The notes: generated from the letters alone by a model not told the origin. DNA of 64,000 nucleotides from RUG806 sp045588855 (GCA_045588855.1 JAZNEX010000058.1:62001-126000); one strand, 5' to 3'; counted from the stretch's first letter, positions 16,564-25,576 are shown. Numbers and translations are program-made.

Positions 16564-17187
16564 ATGAGTATATTAAGGAAATACAGCAATCTGACAGCGG
16601 TGCTTTTTGTGGGACTTATCTTTATTGTCTGTTTTATTGCAGAAGGATTTTTTGCTGCAGATACAGTAAAGAATGAGTGTCTTAGACTTCATATTCTTGC
16701 AGCTTCTGATTCCGCTGAGGATCAACAGGTAAAGCTTATGGTGCGTGATGAGGTGCTGAAATTCAGCAGAATGCTTTTTTCGGAAAGTACATCATCTGAG
16801 GAAGCGGTAAAGGGAATAGAAGAACATAGAGCCGAAATTGAAGCTGTTGCCGATAAGGTTCTTTGTGAAAACGGATTGCCGTACAGGTCTCATCTTTATA
16901 TTGACAAAGAATATTTTGAAACCAGGCAGTATGATAATGTATTTTTGCCTGCAGGGGAGTATACTGCATGTAAGATTGTTCTCGGTGAAGGGCAGGGGCA
17001 TAACTGGTGGTGTGTTATGTTCCCCGGAATATGTATTCCTGCCGCTTCAAAGGACAGTGAAGAGGATGTATATGCCGTATTCGGGAAAAACGGCGGGGAT
17101 CTTGTAACAAAAAAAGAAGGATATAAAATAAGATTCAGAATAGTTGAAGCTTTTCAGGAATTGATAAACCGCAGGAGTGATAACTGA
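16564..17187 (+). CDS. spoIIR: Stage II sporulation protein R
   Basis: The 207-residue protein has an N-terminal membrane or secretion segment (about residues 11-32). It carries the SpoIIR hallmarks RLHILAASDSAEDQQVKLMV, FETRQYDNVFLPAGEYTA and GQGHNWWCVMFPG. In Bacillus, forespore-made SpoIIR triggers SpoIIGA to activate sigma-E in the mother cell. The presence of this gene supports a sporulating organism. It is followed by genes resembling spoIVFA and spoIVFB. Confidence 0.93.
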   Translation: MSILRKYSNLTAVLFVGLIFIVCFIAEGFFAADTVKNECLRLHILAASDSAEDQQVKLMVRDEVLKFSRMLFSESTSSEEAVKGIEEHRAEIEAVADKVLCENGLPYRSHLYIDKEYFETRQYDNVFLPAGEYTACKIVLGEGQGHNWWCVMFPGICIPAASKDSEEDVYAVFGKNGGDLVTKKEGYKIRFRIVEAFQELINRRSDN

Positions 17188-17238
17188 CCTTCCGGCTGCA
17201 TATATTTTTACAGCATACAAAAAAAGAAGGAGCAGAAT

Positions 17239-17991
17239 ATGAAAATAGTAAGAATAAAAACCGGTAGACCTGAAAAGAAGAAGGATATGTTTGCAGTACT
17301 GTGTCTGATTCAGTCAGTTGCACTGATACTTACGGTATTGCTTATTTTTGCAGTTTCCCGGGCAGACAGTGATTTGTTTGAAAGTATGAAGCAGGATATC
17401 GGCAAACTGTTTGCCGATGACTACGATATAGGCGGATATTATACCGGCGAAGAAAATATCACGGTACATAGCTCCGTTATTACTCTTTCTTCGGTAAATG
17501 AAGTTGCTAAGAAAATTGATTCCGGGAAAAATGACTCAGTAACCTTTTCTGTTTGTAAAGCTGACACAGGAATTCTTGAAGCCTGTGATGATGCTGCGGT
17601 TATGCCGGTCAACGGTACTGTTACTTCTGAATACGGTAATCGTATTCATCCCATATATAATACAGAAAGCTTTCATTCGGGAAGAGACATTGCTGCTGCT
17701 GAGGGCAGCAATATATATGCCGTTCGTGACGGACATGTAATTGAAGCCGGACGGGCAGCAAATGCAGGCATATATGCAAAAATAGACCACGGAAACGGTT
17801 ACGTTGCCCTTTACTGCCATTGCAGTGAGCTTTACGTTGAAGAAGGAATAAATGTAAGAAAAGGCGATGTTATAGCAGCTGTCGGACAGACGGGACTTGC
17901 AACAGGTCCGCATCTTCATTTTGAGCTTCGTAAAGACGGTGTTATTACAGACCCGGAGGAAATTCTTGCAGGTGCCGTAAATGTTGATTGA
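17239..17991 (+). CDS. M23 (LytM) peptidase, SpoIVFA-like
   Basis: The 250-residue protein has an N-terminal basic segment, one membrane helix (about residues 20-42), a linker and a C-terminal LytM domain. The zinc ligand motifs look intact: FHSGRDIAAAEG and GPHLHFELRKDG. It overlaps the next gene, a SpoIVFB-like protease, by 11 bases, the arrangement of spoIVFA-spoIVFB. SpoIVFA has a degenerate LytM domain in Bacillus and holds SpoIVFB inactive; here the domain may be active. The SpoIVFA role is inferred from position. Confidence 0.75.
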   Translation: MKIVRIKTGRPEKKKDMFAVLCLIQSVALILTVLLIFAVSRADSDLFESMKQDIGKLFADDYDIGGYYTGEENITVHSSVITLSSVNEVAKKIDSGKNDSVTFSVCKADTGILEACDDAAVMPVNGTVTSEYGNRIHPIYNTESFHSGRDIAAAEGSNIYAVRDGHVIEAGRAANAGIYAKIDHGNGYVALYCHCSELYVEEGINVRKGDVIAAVGQTGLATGPHLHFELRKDGVITDPEEILAGAVNVD

Positions 17992-18598
17992 AGCAGGCCG
18001 ATTAAAGTTTTATATAAGTCCTGCTTTTGCCGTGTTTTTTGCACTTACGGCAAATACCGTTGCAGGAAAAACATATATTGTTATGCTGATATTTTCATTG
18101 ATTCACGAAAGTATGCATATTGCACTTCTGTTTTTCTGCGGAATAAAAGGAGCTTCGCTTAAATTCGGGGCAGGCGGTATTGCAATGGAAGCTGACGGCT
18201 TTAATCTTTTGTCATATAAAAAAACAGTTTTATGTACCATAATACCGCCTGTGCTTAATATTGCAGCAGGCGGTATATGTTATTTTGTTTTTTTACATAC
18301 GGAAAATCCTTTGATATATGAATCTGCCGTAATAAATCTTGTTATGGGAACAGGTAATCTTCTTCCTTTTTCTTTTCTTGACGGCGGCCGTGCACTTGAG
18401 GCGTTTCTCAGTTTGCATTATCATATAGAAAAAGCAATGAAAATATGTGATACGGTTTCGTTTGCCGTACTTATTATTACAGGCGCCGTATTTTTTTTAA
18501 CTTTTATTACGGGAAAACGCTATCTGTTCATTGTGTTTTTCTTTTTTTATTGTTTATCCGGTTATATTTCAGAGAAAACAAAGAGCCGAATTACTTGA
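17981..18598 (+). CDS. spoIVFB: Site-2 protease, SpoIVFB family
   Basis: The 205-residue membrane metalloprotease has the zinc motif HESMH (HExxH) in its first core helix and the third ligand in NLLPFSFLDGGRAL, the SpoIVFB/S2P signature. In Bacillus it cleaves pro-sigma-K within the mother-cell membrane. The start overlaps the end of the M23 gene, so translation is probably coupled. A Zn-protease with another substrate cannot be excluded. Confidence 0.82.
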   Translation: MLIEAGRLKFYISPAFAVFFALTANTVAGKTYIVMLIFSLIHESMHIALLFFCGIKGASLKFGAGGIAMEADGFNLLSYKKTVLCTIIPPVLNIAAGGICYFVFLHTENPLIYESAVINLVMGTGNLLPFSFLDGGRALEAFLSLHYHIEKAMKICDTVSFAVLIITGAVFFLTFITGKRYLFIVFFFFYCLSGYISEKTKSRIT

Positions 18599-18623
18599 AA
18601 ATAATGTAAAAAGATGTTATATT
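18595..18623 (+). promoter_or_regulatory. Promoter of the radical SAM gene
   Basis: TTGAAA (18595-18600), 17 bases, TATATT (18618-18623). It overlaps the stop codon of the spoIVFB-like gene and would give a very short leader. Confidence 0.65.
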
Positions 18624-18655
18624 ATTTACAATAATATATAATGGACGGTATTATA

Positions 18656-20491
18656 ATGGACAGAAAACTTGAAAGAATACTGCCGCTTGTTCAGAAGCCT
18701 GCCAGATATACGGGCGGAGAGCTTAACAGTGTTATAAAAAACAAAGACGAGGTTGATATAAGGTTTGCCTTCTGTTTCCCTGATTCTTACGAAATCGGTA
18801 TGTCACATCTTGGTATGAAGATTCTTTATTCCGCTGCAAACAAAAGGGAAGATACATGGTGTGAAAGAGTGTTTGCACCCTGGGATGATATGGAAGCACA
18901 GATGCGTAAGAATAACATTCTTCTTTACGGACTTGAAAGCGGCGACCCCATAAGGGATTTTGATATTATAGGCTTTACCCTGCAGTATGAGCTTTGTTAT
19001 ACCAATGTACTCAATATGCTTGACCTTGCAGGACTTCCCGTAAGAGCAAAGGACAGAAAAGAGCTTTCCCCCATAGTTATGGGTGGCGGTCCTTGTGTAT
19101 GCAATCCTGAGCCTGTTGCAGAGTTTTTTGATCTTTTCTCCCTTGGTGAGGGTGAAGAGGTCAACAGCGAAATAATGGATCTTTATAAGGAGCATAAAAA
19201 AAGAGGCTCGTCAAAAGAAGAGTTTCTTAAGGATGCTGCAAAAATTCCCGGTGTGTATGTTCCGTCTCTTTATGATATTTCCTATAATGAAGACGGTACG
19301 GTAAACAGCATTACTCCCCGTGAAACGGCTTCTGCCACCGTTACAAAGCGCATTATCAAGGATCTTGATAATGTATTTTATCCCGATAATTTTGTTGTTC
19401 CCTTTATAGATGTCGTACATGACAGGGTTACGCACGAAATTTTCAGAGGCTGTATAAGAGGCTGCAGATTCTGTCAGGCAGGTTTTATCTACAGACCAAT
19501 AAGAGAAAAGTCTCCCGATGTTATCAATGAACAGTGTAAGACACTTTGCAAGACAACGGGTTATGATGAGATTTCACTTTGTTCACTTTCAAGCAGTGAC
19601 TATACAAGAATTGAAGAGCTGCTCGAAAAGCTTCTTGACTGGACAGGCGACGAAAAGGTAAATATTGCATTGCCGTCACTGAGAGTTGATAATTTCTCTG
19701 AATCACTTGTTAAAAAGCTTACAGGTGTAAGAAGAAGCGGTCTTACCTTTGCTCCTGAGGCAGGTACTCAGAGAATGCGCGACGTTATAAATAAGAATGT
19801 TACTGAAGAGGAGCTTCTTGAAACCTCCCGTATTGCTTTCAATAACGGTTACTGTGCGGTCAAGCTTTACTTTATGCTGGGACTTCCTACAGAAACTCCC
19901 GAGGATGTGCTCGGTATCGGTCTTCTTGCAAAAAAGGTTGTTGATGAGTTTTATTCAAATCCGGATAAACCCAAGGGCAGAGGTGTTACCGTTGGTGTAA
20001 GTGCTTCGTCATTTGTTCCCAAACCCTTTACACCCTTCCAATGGGAGCCTCAGGCAACTCCCGAAGAGCTGCTTGAAAAGCAGGAGCTTCTCAAAAACAA
20101 TCTTCCTTCAAAGAAAATCAATGTCAGCTTTCATAATATCCCTACGTCCTTCCTTGAGGGTGTTTTCGCAAGAGGTGACAGAAGACTTTCGGATGTAATA
20201 GAGGAAGCATGGAAAAAGGGCTGTAAGTTTGACGGCTGGGATGATAAATTCCTGTTTGACGAATGGATGGAAAGCTTCACTGAAACGGAAATTGACCCCG
20301 GATTTTATGCGAACAGGACAAGAGAGTATGATGAGATTCTGCCCTGGGATCATCTTGATTTCGGTGTAAGCAAGGAATTTCTTATCAGAGAAAACAAAAA
20401 ATCACACAATGCCGAGACTACTCCTCATTGCCGTGTGAAGTGTGCAGGCTGCTCTGCAAATAAGCTCAACGGAGGAAAATGCCATGTATGA
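18656..20491 (+). CDS. B12-binding-domain radical SAM protein, TIGR03960 type
   Basis: The protein of about 611 residues has an N-terminal cobalamin-binding-like domain (FCFPDSYEIGMSHLGMKIL), a radical SAM core with the cluster motif GCIRGCRFCQAGFIYRP (Cx3CxxC), and a cysteine-rich C-terminus (CRVKCAGCSANK). Members lie with spoIVF and rng/rplU genes in many Clostridia. The reaction is not known to me; no B12 requirement has to follow. The ATG at 18656 is preferred over 18641 because only it has a GGACGG segment at suitable distance, but both are weak. Confidence 0.85.
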   Translation: MDRKLERILPLVQKPARYTGGELNSVIKNKDEVDIRFAFCFPDSYEIGMSHLGMKILYSAANKREDTWCERVFAPWDDMEAQMRKNNILLYGLESGDPIRDFDIIGFTLQYELCYTNVLNMLDLAGLPVRAKDRKELSPIVMGGGPCVCNPEPVAEFFDLFSLGEGEEVNSEIMDLYKEHKKRGSSKEEFLKDAAKIPGVYVPSLYDISYNEDGTVNSITPRETASATVTKRIIKDLDNVFYPDNFVVPFIDVVHDRVTHEIFRGCIRGCRFCQAGFIYRPIREKSPDVINEQCKTLCKTTGYDEISLCSLSSSDYTRIEELLEKLLDWTGDEKVNIALPSLRVDNFSESLVKKLTGVRRSGLTFAPEAGTQRMRDVINKNVTEEELLETSRIAFNNGYCAVKLYFMLGLPTETPEDVLGIGLLAKKVVDEFYSNPDKPKGRGVTVGVSASSFVPKPFTPFQWEPQATPEELLEKQELLKNNLPSKKINVSFHNIPTSFLEGVFARGDRRLSDVIEEAWKKGCKFDGWDDKFLFDEWMESFTETEIDPGFYANRTREYDEILPWDHLDFGVSKEFLIRENKKSHNAETTPHCRVKCAGCSANKLNGGKCHV

Positions 20492-21143
20492 GTTGAGATT
20501 ATATATATCAAAAAAGGGCAGAATCAAGTTTGTTTCACATCTTGATATGTTCAGACTTATGCAGCGTACCGTAAGACGAGCAGAAATTCCCTTATGGTAC
20601 ACAGAGGGTTTTAATCCACATCCGTATATATCCTTCCTTCTCGCGTTGTCTTTAGGCGTTGAAAGCGAAGGGGAGCCTGTTGATTTAAGAATTGTCGGAG
20701 ATATGTCTCCCGAAGAAGTAACGGAAAGGCTTAACAGATGTATGCCCGAGGGCCTCAGGGTTGAAAAGGCAATAAGGCCTTTTAATAAAAGCGGTGAAAT
20801 TTCTTACGGAGTATATGATGTTCTTTTCAGTAAGGACGATATTACGGAAAAAGAATTATATGACGCGCTTGTAAGCGGTGAGCTTACCTGTGAAAAAAGC
20901 GGAAAATCAGGTAAGAAAAAGGTAATAAAGCAGGTAAACGTATCCGAGCATATAAAGAGCTTTTCTCTTTCGGATAACGGTGATGATATATTGCTTAATG
21001 TTATATTACCTGCAGGAAGTACATTTAATCTTAATCCCGTACAGCTGTCACAGGCTGTATCGGGGTATCTCGGAAAAGAGGTTGTTCCCGTAAGATCGGT
21101 GCGTACTTCGCTGCTTCTCAGTGATATGACAGAATTTGTATGA
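20484..21143 (+). CDS. Radical SAM-associated protein, TIGR03936/DUF2344 type
   Basis: The 219-residue protein begins YELRLYISKKGRIKFVSHLD and continues EGFNPHPYISFLLALSLGVES, the pattern of the DUF2344 family that pairs with TIGR03960 radical SAM proteins. The start at 20484 has GGAGG nine bases upstream and overlaps the preceding gene by eight bases, so the two are translationally coupled. The family is often fused to or next to the radical SAM protein, implying a joint role, probably on RNA or ribosomes. Confidence 0.85.
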   Translation: MYELRLYISKKGRIKFVSHLDMFRLMQRTVRRAEIPLWYTEGFNPHPYISFLLALSLGVESEGEPVDLRIVGDMSPEEVTERLNRCMPEGLRVEKAIRPFNKSGEISYGVYDVLFSKDDITEKELYDALVSGELTCEKSGKSGKKKVIKQVNVSEHIKSFSLSDNGDDILLNVILPAGSTFNLNPVQLSQAVSGYLGKEVVPVRSVRTSLLLSDMTEFV

Positions 21144-21175
21144 TTAATTGTTGTCTTTCTTAAGGCGGTGAAACT

Positions 21176-22456
21176 ATGGAGAATAAAAAGAAGGCTATCG
21201 TATTTGCCGGAGGCGGCTCAAAGGGTGCATATCAGCTGGGCGCGTGGAAGGCATTGAATGAGCTTGGAGAAAGCTTTGATATTGCCACAGGTACATCGAT
21301 CGGCTCTATTAATGCAGCTTTTTATGTCCAGAAGGATTATGATGCAGCACAAAAAATGTGGAGCGAGGTTACTGCAGGTGATATTATGGCAAACGGTATC
21401 AATCTGGAGGTGTCCTTTAACAGTATTTTTTCTCAGAGAGACAATCTAGTTCCGTTTCTGAAAAATTACTGGAATACAAAAAGTGTTGATAATACACCGT
21501 TTCTTAATATGATACAAAAGTATTTCAGTACGGAAAAGTTTTTTTCATCCGAGATAGATTATGCGCTTATCACAGCACGCTTTGAGGGGCACATTCCCAC
21601 GGATGTCAGCCCCGTAGAAATAACAAAGGCCGATATGAGCATATCCAAGGATGATGCCTGGCAGTGGATTGCTGCCTCAAGTGCGTGCTTCCCTGTTTTT
21701 CCTGCTATGAAAATTGACGGTGTTGATTATATTGACGGCGGTTATTATGACAATATTCCCGTGGCATCTGCAATAAAGCTTGGTGCTGAGGAAATTGTAG
21801 TTGTTGATCTTAAGCATGATGACCGTCACGAAGGCTATTATTTCCATCCCCGTGTGAAGTATATAAGGCCCACAAAGGATCTTGGCGCGTTTCTGAATTT
21901 TAACAGAAATGTCATTGACCGTTCGATAAGATTGGGATACAATGATACTATGAAGGTATATGGCAGGTATCTCGGCAGACAATATACCTTTTTATGCGAT
22001 AATGCTGCACGTGATACGGTGGCGCAGGCTGCTTCGATATTTGTCGATTTGCTTTCGCTGTCCGAAGCACAGTTTGATTTTTCTGATAAAATACGTTTTC
22101 AGCGTGTAAATAAGCTTGATGGCTGTACCACCATACTTTCACACTATATTGAAAAAGCAGAGCCGTCTGAAACAGATATTTATATTGCTGCGGCAGAGCT
22201 TTTTCTTAAAGCATTGGGATATGATGATGAAAAGGAATATGAAATCACAGAGCTTTTATATCACCTGAAAACAGAGGTAGACTGTCTTTATCCCTTGCTC
22301 GAATTTGATATTCAGAGTGCTTTTGCAAAGGTCAGGGAATTTATAATAGCTAACGGTAAAAATAAAAAAGCAGCAGAAATAAAGAAAGTCGATGAAGACA
22401 GAATGATGTTAATATTTACAGGCTTTATCAGAGCTTTGCAGAGTGCAAGGTTCTGA
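21176..22456 (+). CDS. Patatin-like phospholipase
   Basis: The 426-residue protein has the patatin oxyanion loop FAGGGSKGAYQLGAWKAL, the nucleophile elbow GTSIGSINAA and the catalytic Asp in DGGYYDNIPVASA. Patatin-like enzymes hydrolyse acyl esters of lipids. No signal peptide is seen, so it acts in the cytoplasm or at the inner membrane face. The C-terminal 150 residues form an extra helical region of unknown role. It follows the radical SAM pair by 32 bases and replaces the rng-rplU genes usually found here. Confidence 0.87.
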   Translation: MENKKKAIVFAGGGSKGAYQLGAWKALNELGESFDIATGTSIGSINAAFYVQKDYDAAQKMWSEVTAGDIMANGINLEVSFNSIFSQRDNLVPFLKNYWNTKSVDNTPFLNMIQKYFSTEKFFSSEIDYALITARFEGHIPTDVSPVEITKADMSISKDDAWQWIAASSACFPVFPAMKIDGVDYIDGGYYDNIPVASAIKLGAEEIVVVDLKHDDRHEGYYFHPRVKYIRPTKDLGAFLNFNRNVIDRSIRLGYNDTMKVYGRYLGRQYTFLCDNAARDTVAQAASIFVDLLSLSEAQFDFSDKIRFQRVNKLDGCTTILSHYIEKAEPSETDIYIAAAELFLKALGYDDEKEYEITELLYHLKTEVDCLYPLLEFDIQSAFAKVREFIIANGKNKKAAEIKKVDEDRMMLIFTGFIRALQSARF

Positions 22457-22481
22457 GATATAAATCAAGGAGGTTATTTTT

Positions 22482-22973
22482 ATGAATTGTCCTAATTGCG
22501 GTTATCAGATCAGTGACGGATCTGCTTTTTGTCTTAACTGCGGACTAAAGCTGACAGGTCAGTCTCAGGGAGCAGGTCCACAGCCGTCAGCTCAGGCGCC
22601 TTCACATCAGGCACCGTCGGCAGCACCCTTCCAGGGATATGCCCCTAATCCTTATCCTTCGGCACCCCAGGTGATTGTAAATAATCCCGATCCGGCCGAC
22701 CGTGTACCTTCAAAGGGTGACTACATAGTATGGATGCTGATAATGCCTTTACTTAATCTTATTCCCATTATAGGCAATCTGGCATTTATTATTATGGTAT
22801 TTGTTCGTGCCTTTGACACATCCTTCAAGGCAAGAGCAAATTATTTCAAGGCAATACTTACTATATGGCTTATATTCTTAATAATAGGACTTATCGGTGG
22901 TATAATTATTGCAATACTTGCAGTAACCGGTGTGTTTGCATTTTCAGAATTAGGATATTATATGCCTTGGTAA
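22482..22973 (+). CDS. Zinc-ribbon membrane protein with Pro/Gln-rich linker
   Basis: The 163-residue protein has an N-terminal zinc ribbon (CPNCG...CLNCG), a Ser/Ala/Pro/Gln linker, and two or three membrane segments (IVWMLIMPLLNLIPIIGNLA, then IWLIFLIIGLIGGIIIAIL). It closely resembles the protein at 7856-8362 in layout. AAGGAGG precedes the ATG. The function is unknown. Confidence 0.75.
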   Translation: MNCPNCGYQISDGSAFCLNCGLKLTGQSQGAGPQPSAQAPSHQAPSAAPFQGYAPNPYPSAPQVIVNNPDPADRVPSKGDYIVWMLIMPLLNLIPIIGNLAFIIMVFVRAFDTSFKARANYFKAILTIWLIFLIIGLIGGIIIAILAVTGVFAFSELGYYMPW

Positions 22974-22980
22974 AAATAAG

Positions 22981-23021
22981 TACCCGATGCAAAGCTTATT
23001 TGTTTTGCATCGGGTATTTTT
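22981..23021 (+). terminator. Terminator upstream of comM
   Basis: A perfect 13-bp stem (22981-22993 with 23004-23016) is followed by five T. Confidence 0.92.
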
Positions 23022-23041
23022 AACAGGCGAATACGATTATC

Positions 23042-23070
23042 TTGACATTTTTGCTGTTTAATAGTATAAT
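23042..23070 (+). promoter_or_regulatory. Consensus promoter of comM
   Basis: TTGACA (23042-23047), 17 bases, TATAAT (23065-23070): a perfect sigma-A match. Confidence 0.9.
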
Positions 23071-23071
23071 A

Positions 23072-23085
23072 CAAACAAATGTTCG
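23072..23085 (+). promoter_or_regulatory. LexA-box-like sequence at the comM transcription start
   Basis: CAAACAAATGTTCG matches the Firmicutes LexA consensus CGAAC-N4-GTTCG except for one base in the left arm. It begins one base after the -10 element, where a repressor would block initiation. Confidence 0.5.
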
Positions 23086-23101
23086 AATATGAGGTGGGAT
23101 T

Positions 23102-24628
23102 ATGTCTGCAAAGGTTTACAGTATGGGACTTTTCGGAATGAATTCGTTTATGGTTGAAATAGAAGCGGATATTTCCGGCGGAAAATTCCGTTTTGATATG
23201 GTAGGTCTTCCTGATACCGCAGTTTCCGAAGCAAGGGAGCGTGTACAGGCGGCAATAAAAAACAGCGGATACGGTTTTCCTTATTCTCATATAGTTGTCA
23301 ATCTTGCTCCTGCTGATATAAAAAAGGAAGGCAGTGTATATGACCTGCCTATATTTATAGCAATTCTTATAGCTTCAAAGCAATTGGATATTGATGTTAC
23401 TGACAAGGCATTTATAGGTGAATTATCACTGTCTGGTGATGTTCGCCCCGTTAACGGTGTTCTTTCTATGGTCATAGAGGCAAAAAATGCCGGAATAAAA
23501 AGTGTGTATGTTCCAGTGCTTAATGCAGGGGAGGCTGCTGTTGTTGAAGGAATAGATGTATATGCTGTTGAAAACGTAAAGCAGCTTACGGAGTTTTTCA
23601 GGAATCCGACTGCTGAAAACAAGGTTCTGCTGAAGACAGAGATCGAGGCTTTTTCACAGGATGACACCGACGAGAATATGCCTGATTTCAGTGATGTTAT
23701 GGGGCAGGAAAATGTGAAGCGTGCCCTTGAAATTGCTGCAGCGGGAGGTCACAATGTGCTTATGTCAGGTCCTCCCGGCTCCGGAAAAAGTATGCTTGCA
23801 AAAAGACTTCCCACAATCCTTCCTTCGATGACCTTTGAAGAAGCACTTGAAACTACAAAACTTTATTCCGTTGCCGGAAAATTAAGAGGAAAAAACGGTC
23901 TTATAAAAAACCGTCCTTTCCGTTCACCGCATCATACGGTTTCTCCCGTGGCATTGTCCGGCGGCGGTGCTATCCCTAAACCCGGTGAGGTGTCGCTTGC
24001 TCACAACGGCATATTGTTTCTTGATGAGCTTCCTGAATTTTCAAGAACAACAATGGAAACACTTCGTCAGCCTATAGAAGACGGTGAAATTACCGTTTCC
24101 CGTGTTGCGGGCTCACTTACATATCCCTGTTCAATAATGCTTGTTGCTGCAATGAATCCGTGCCCCTGCGGTTATTCGGGACATAAAACAAAAATATGTA
24201 CATGCTCGCTTGCGGCAAAAGAGCGTTATCAGAACCGTATTTCAGGACCTTTGCTTGACAGAATTGATATACAGATTGATGTTCCCGCAGCAACCTATGA
24301 TGAAATCAGCGGTAATAAGGAAACTCCCGAAAACTCTGCTCAAATCCGTAAGCGTGTTGAAAAGGCAAGAGAAAAGCAGCGTGAACGCTTCAAGGGTACT
24401 GATGTAACCTGCAATGCGGCAATGTCTGCCGTGCAGACACGAAAATACTGTGTGCTGTCCGAGGATGCGCAGCAGCTTATTAAGGCGCATTATGAGAATT
24501 TGGGACTCTCAGGCAGAACATATGATAAAATTTTAAGAGTAGCAAGAACAATTGCTGATATTGAGGGATATGATATAATACAGAGCTCTCATATGATGGA
24601 GGCTCTGTGTTACAAAAATATACATTAA
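23102..24628 (+). CDS. comM: ComM/YifB-type Mg-chelatase-like AAA+ ATPase
   Basis: The 508-residue protein has the N-terminal ChlI-like domain (FDMVGLPDTAVSEARERV), a Walker A GPPGSGKSMLAKRLP, Walker B ILFLDELPEF, a cysteine-rich insertion (NPCPCGYSGHKTKICTC) and the C-terminal sensor region RTYDKILRVARTIADIEG. ComM is a hexameric helicase that promotes branch migration during transformation in Gram-negative bacteria; its role in Clostridia is less clear. GAGGTG precedes the ATG. The promoter overlaps a LexA-like box, suggesting SOS control. Confidence 0.92.
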   Translation: MSAKVYSMGLFGMNSFMVEIEADISGGKFRFDMVGLPDTAVSEARERVQAAIKNSGYGFPYSHIVVNLAPADIKKEGSVYDLPIFIAILIASKQLDIDVTDKAFIGELSLSGDVRPVNGVLSMVIEAKNAGIKSVYVPVLNAGEAAVVEGIDVYAVENVKQLTEFFRNPTAENKVLLKTEIEAFSQDDTDENMPDFSDVMGQENVKRALEIAAAGGHNVLMSGPPGSGKSMLAKRLPTILPSMTFEEALETTKLYSVAGKLRGKNGLIKNRPFRSPHHTVSPVALSGGGAIPKPGEVSLAHNGILFLDELPEFSRTTMETLRQPIEDGEITVSRVAGSLTYPCSIMLVAAMNPCPCGYSGHKTKICTCSLAAKERYQNRISGPLLDRIDIQIDVPAATYDEISGNKETPENSAQIRKRVEKAREKQRERFKGTDVTCNAAMSAVQTRKYCVLSEDAQQLIKAHYENLGLSGRTYDKILRVARTIADIEGYDIIQSSHMMEALCYKNIH

Positions 24629-24640
24629 GAAGGTGTAATT

Positions 24641-25210
24641 ATGGTGATTTGTATTTTCGGTTCATCGGGAACGGAAATTGATAAGCTTTATGTTGAACAA
24701 ACCGAAATGCTTGGAGAAAAACTTGCATTAAGAGAACATTCTCTGATGTTCGGCGGAGGTAAAAACGGACTGATGGGTGCGGCTGCAAGAGGCTTTACAA
24801 AAGGCGGCGGTCATATTACGGGTGTTGCACCTGAATTTTTTAAGGCAGGCGGTGTGCTTTATGATGCCTGTGATGAGTTTATCTGGCCCGAAAGTATGCG
24901 AGACAGAAAAAAGTATATGGAAGATAATTCCGATGCATTTATTGTCACTCCGGGCGGTATCGGTACTTATGAGGAGTTTCTTGAGGTTCTTACACTTAAA
25001 CAGCTTGCGCGTATGTCAAAGCCAATAGTTGTTTTTAATATAAACGGTTTTTTTGATAAGCTGTTGGGTGTGATAGATGATAATGTGAAAGACGGCTTTG
25101 TAAGAGCTCAGACACCTGAGCTTTTTAAGGTAACTTCAGATATTGATGAGGTTATTGATATCATTGAAAATGATAATTATGATATAGATAAAATTAAATT
25201 TTACGATTAA
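24641..25210 (+). CDS. LOG-family protein (TIGR00730), nucleoside 5'-monophosphate phosphoribohydrolase
   Basis: The 189-residue protein has the Rossmann start CIFGSSGTEI, GGGKNGLMGAAARG, and the family signature PGGIGTYEEFLEVLTLKQL with the catalytic Glu and Arg region SMRDRKKYM. Such proteins hydrolyse cytokinin ribotides or other NMPs to the free base; many are mis-annotated as lysine decarboxylases. It follows comM by 12 bases and is probably co-transcribed. Confidence 0.9.
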   Translation: MVICIFGSSGTEIDKLYVEQTEMLGEKLALREHSLMFGGGKNGLMGAAARGFTKGGGHITGVAPEFFKAGGVLYDACDEFIWPESMRDRKKYMEDNSDAFIVTPGGIGTYEEFLEVLTLKQLARMSKPIVVFNINGFFDKLLGVIDDNVKDGFVRAQTPELFKVTSDIDEVIDIIENDNYDIDKIKFYD

Positions 25211-25280
25211 TTATAAAGCTGCTTCCGGAAAACAATCAAAAGACGGGTACCGCATGGTATGGCTGCTAAAGACAGAAAAA

Positions 25281-25318
25281 GAGGTAATACGGAGTTTTCC
25301 GTGTTACCTCTCGTTTTT
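25281..25318 (+). terminator. Terminator downstream of comM and the LOG-family gene
   Basis: A 12-bp stem (25281-25292 with 25299-25310, one G-U pair) is followed by six T. An A-run on the left allows function in both directions. Confidence 0.85.
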
Positions 25319-25450
25319 TACACTTACATCTTTTGTTGTGAGAATAAGTGCGTATTTCTTATCGATTAGTTTAAGTGATATTCTGTCTGACGGCAGAGTG
25401 AAATTGTTTCCTTTTGCAATGTTTTTTTGTTGAAGCTTTAAGCTTCAGTG

Positions 25451-25576
25451 TTATTTTATTTGCATAAAGCTGTCCGAAGGATAATGACACTGCAGTATGA
25501 CTGCGAAGCAATAAATCCCACAGTAAGTCAAATAAGAACCTGCCTGCGGCAGAACCTTGTTATTCGCTTTGCTCAT
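25451..25576 (-). other. Short open frame inside the intergenic element, doubtful gene
   Basis: A 41-residue minus-strand frame (start MSKANNKVLPQAGSYLTYCG) lies inside the hairpin-rich element. No ribosome binding site precedes it and overlapping frames look equally open, so it is more likely part of a repeat than a real gene. Confidence 0.25.

Noticed and set aside
24641..25210. Lysine decarboxylase, as LOG proteins are often labelled
   Set aside because: The PGGIGTYEE signature belongs to LOG-family phosphoribohydrolases; no PLP-binding site is present.
25311..25500. A frameshifted pseudogene on the minus strand (two frames give protein-like stretches across a seven-A run)
   Set aside because: Overlapping frames look equally open, no ribosome binding site exists and no family is recognisable; it fits a non-coding repeat better.
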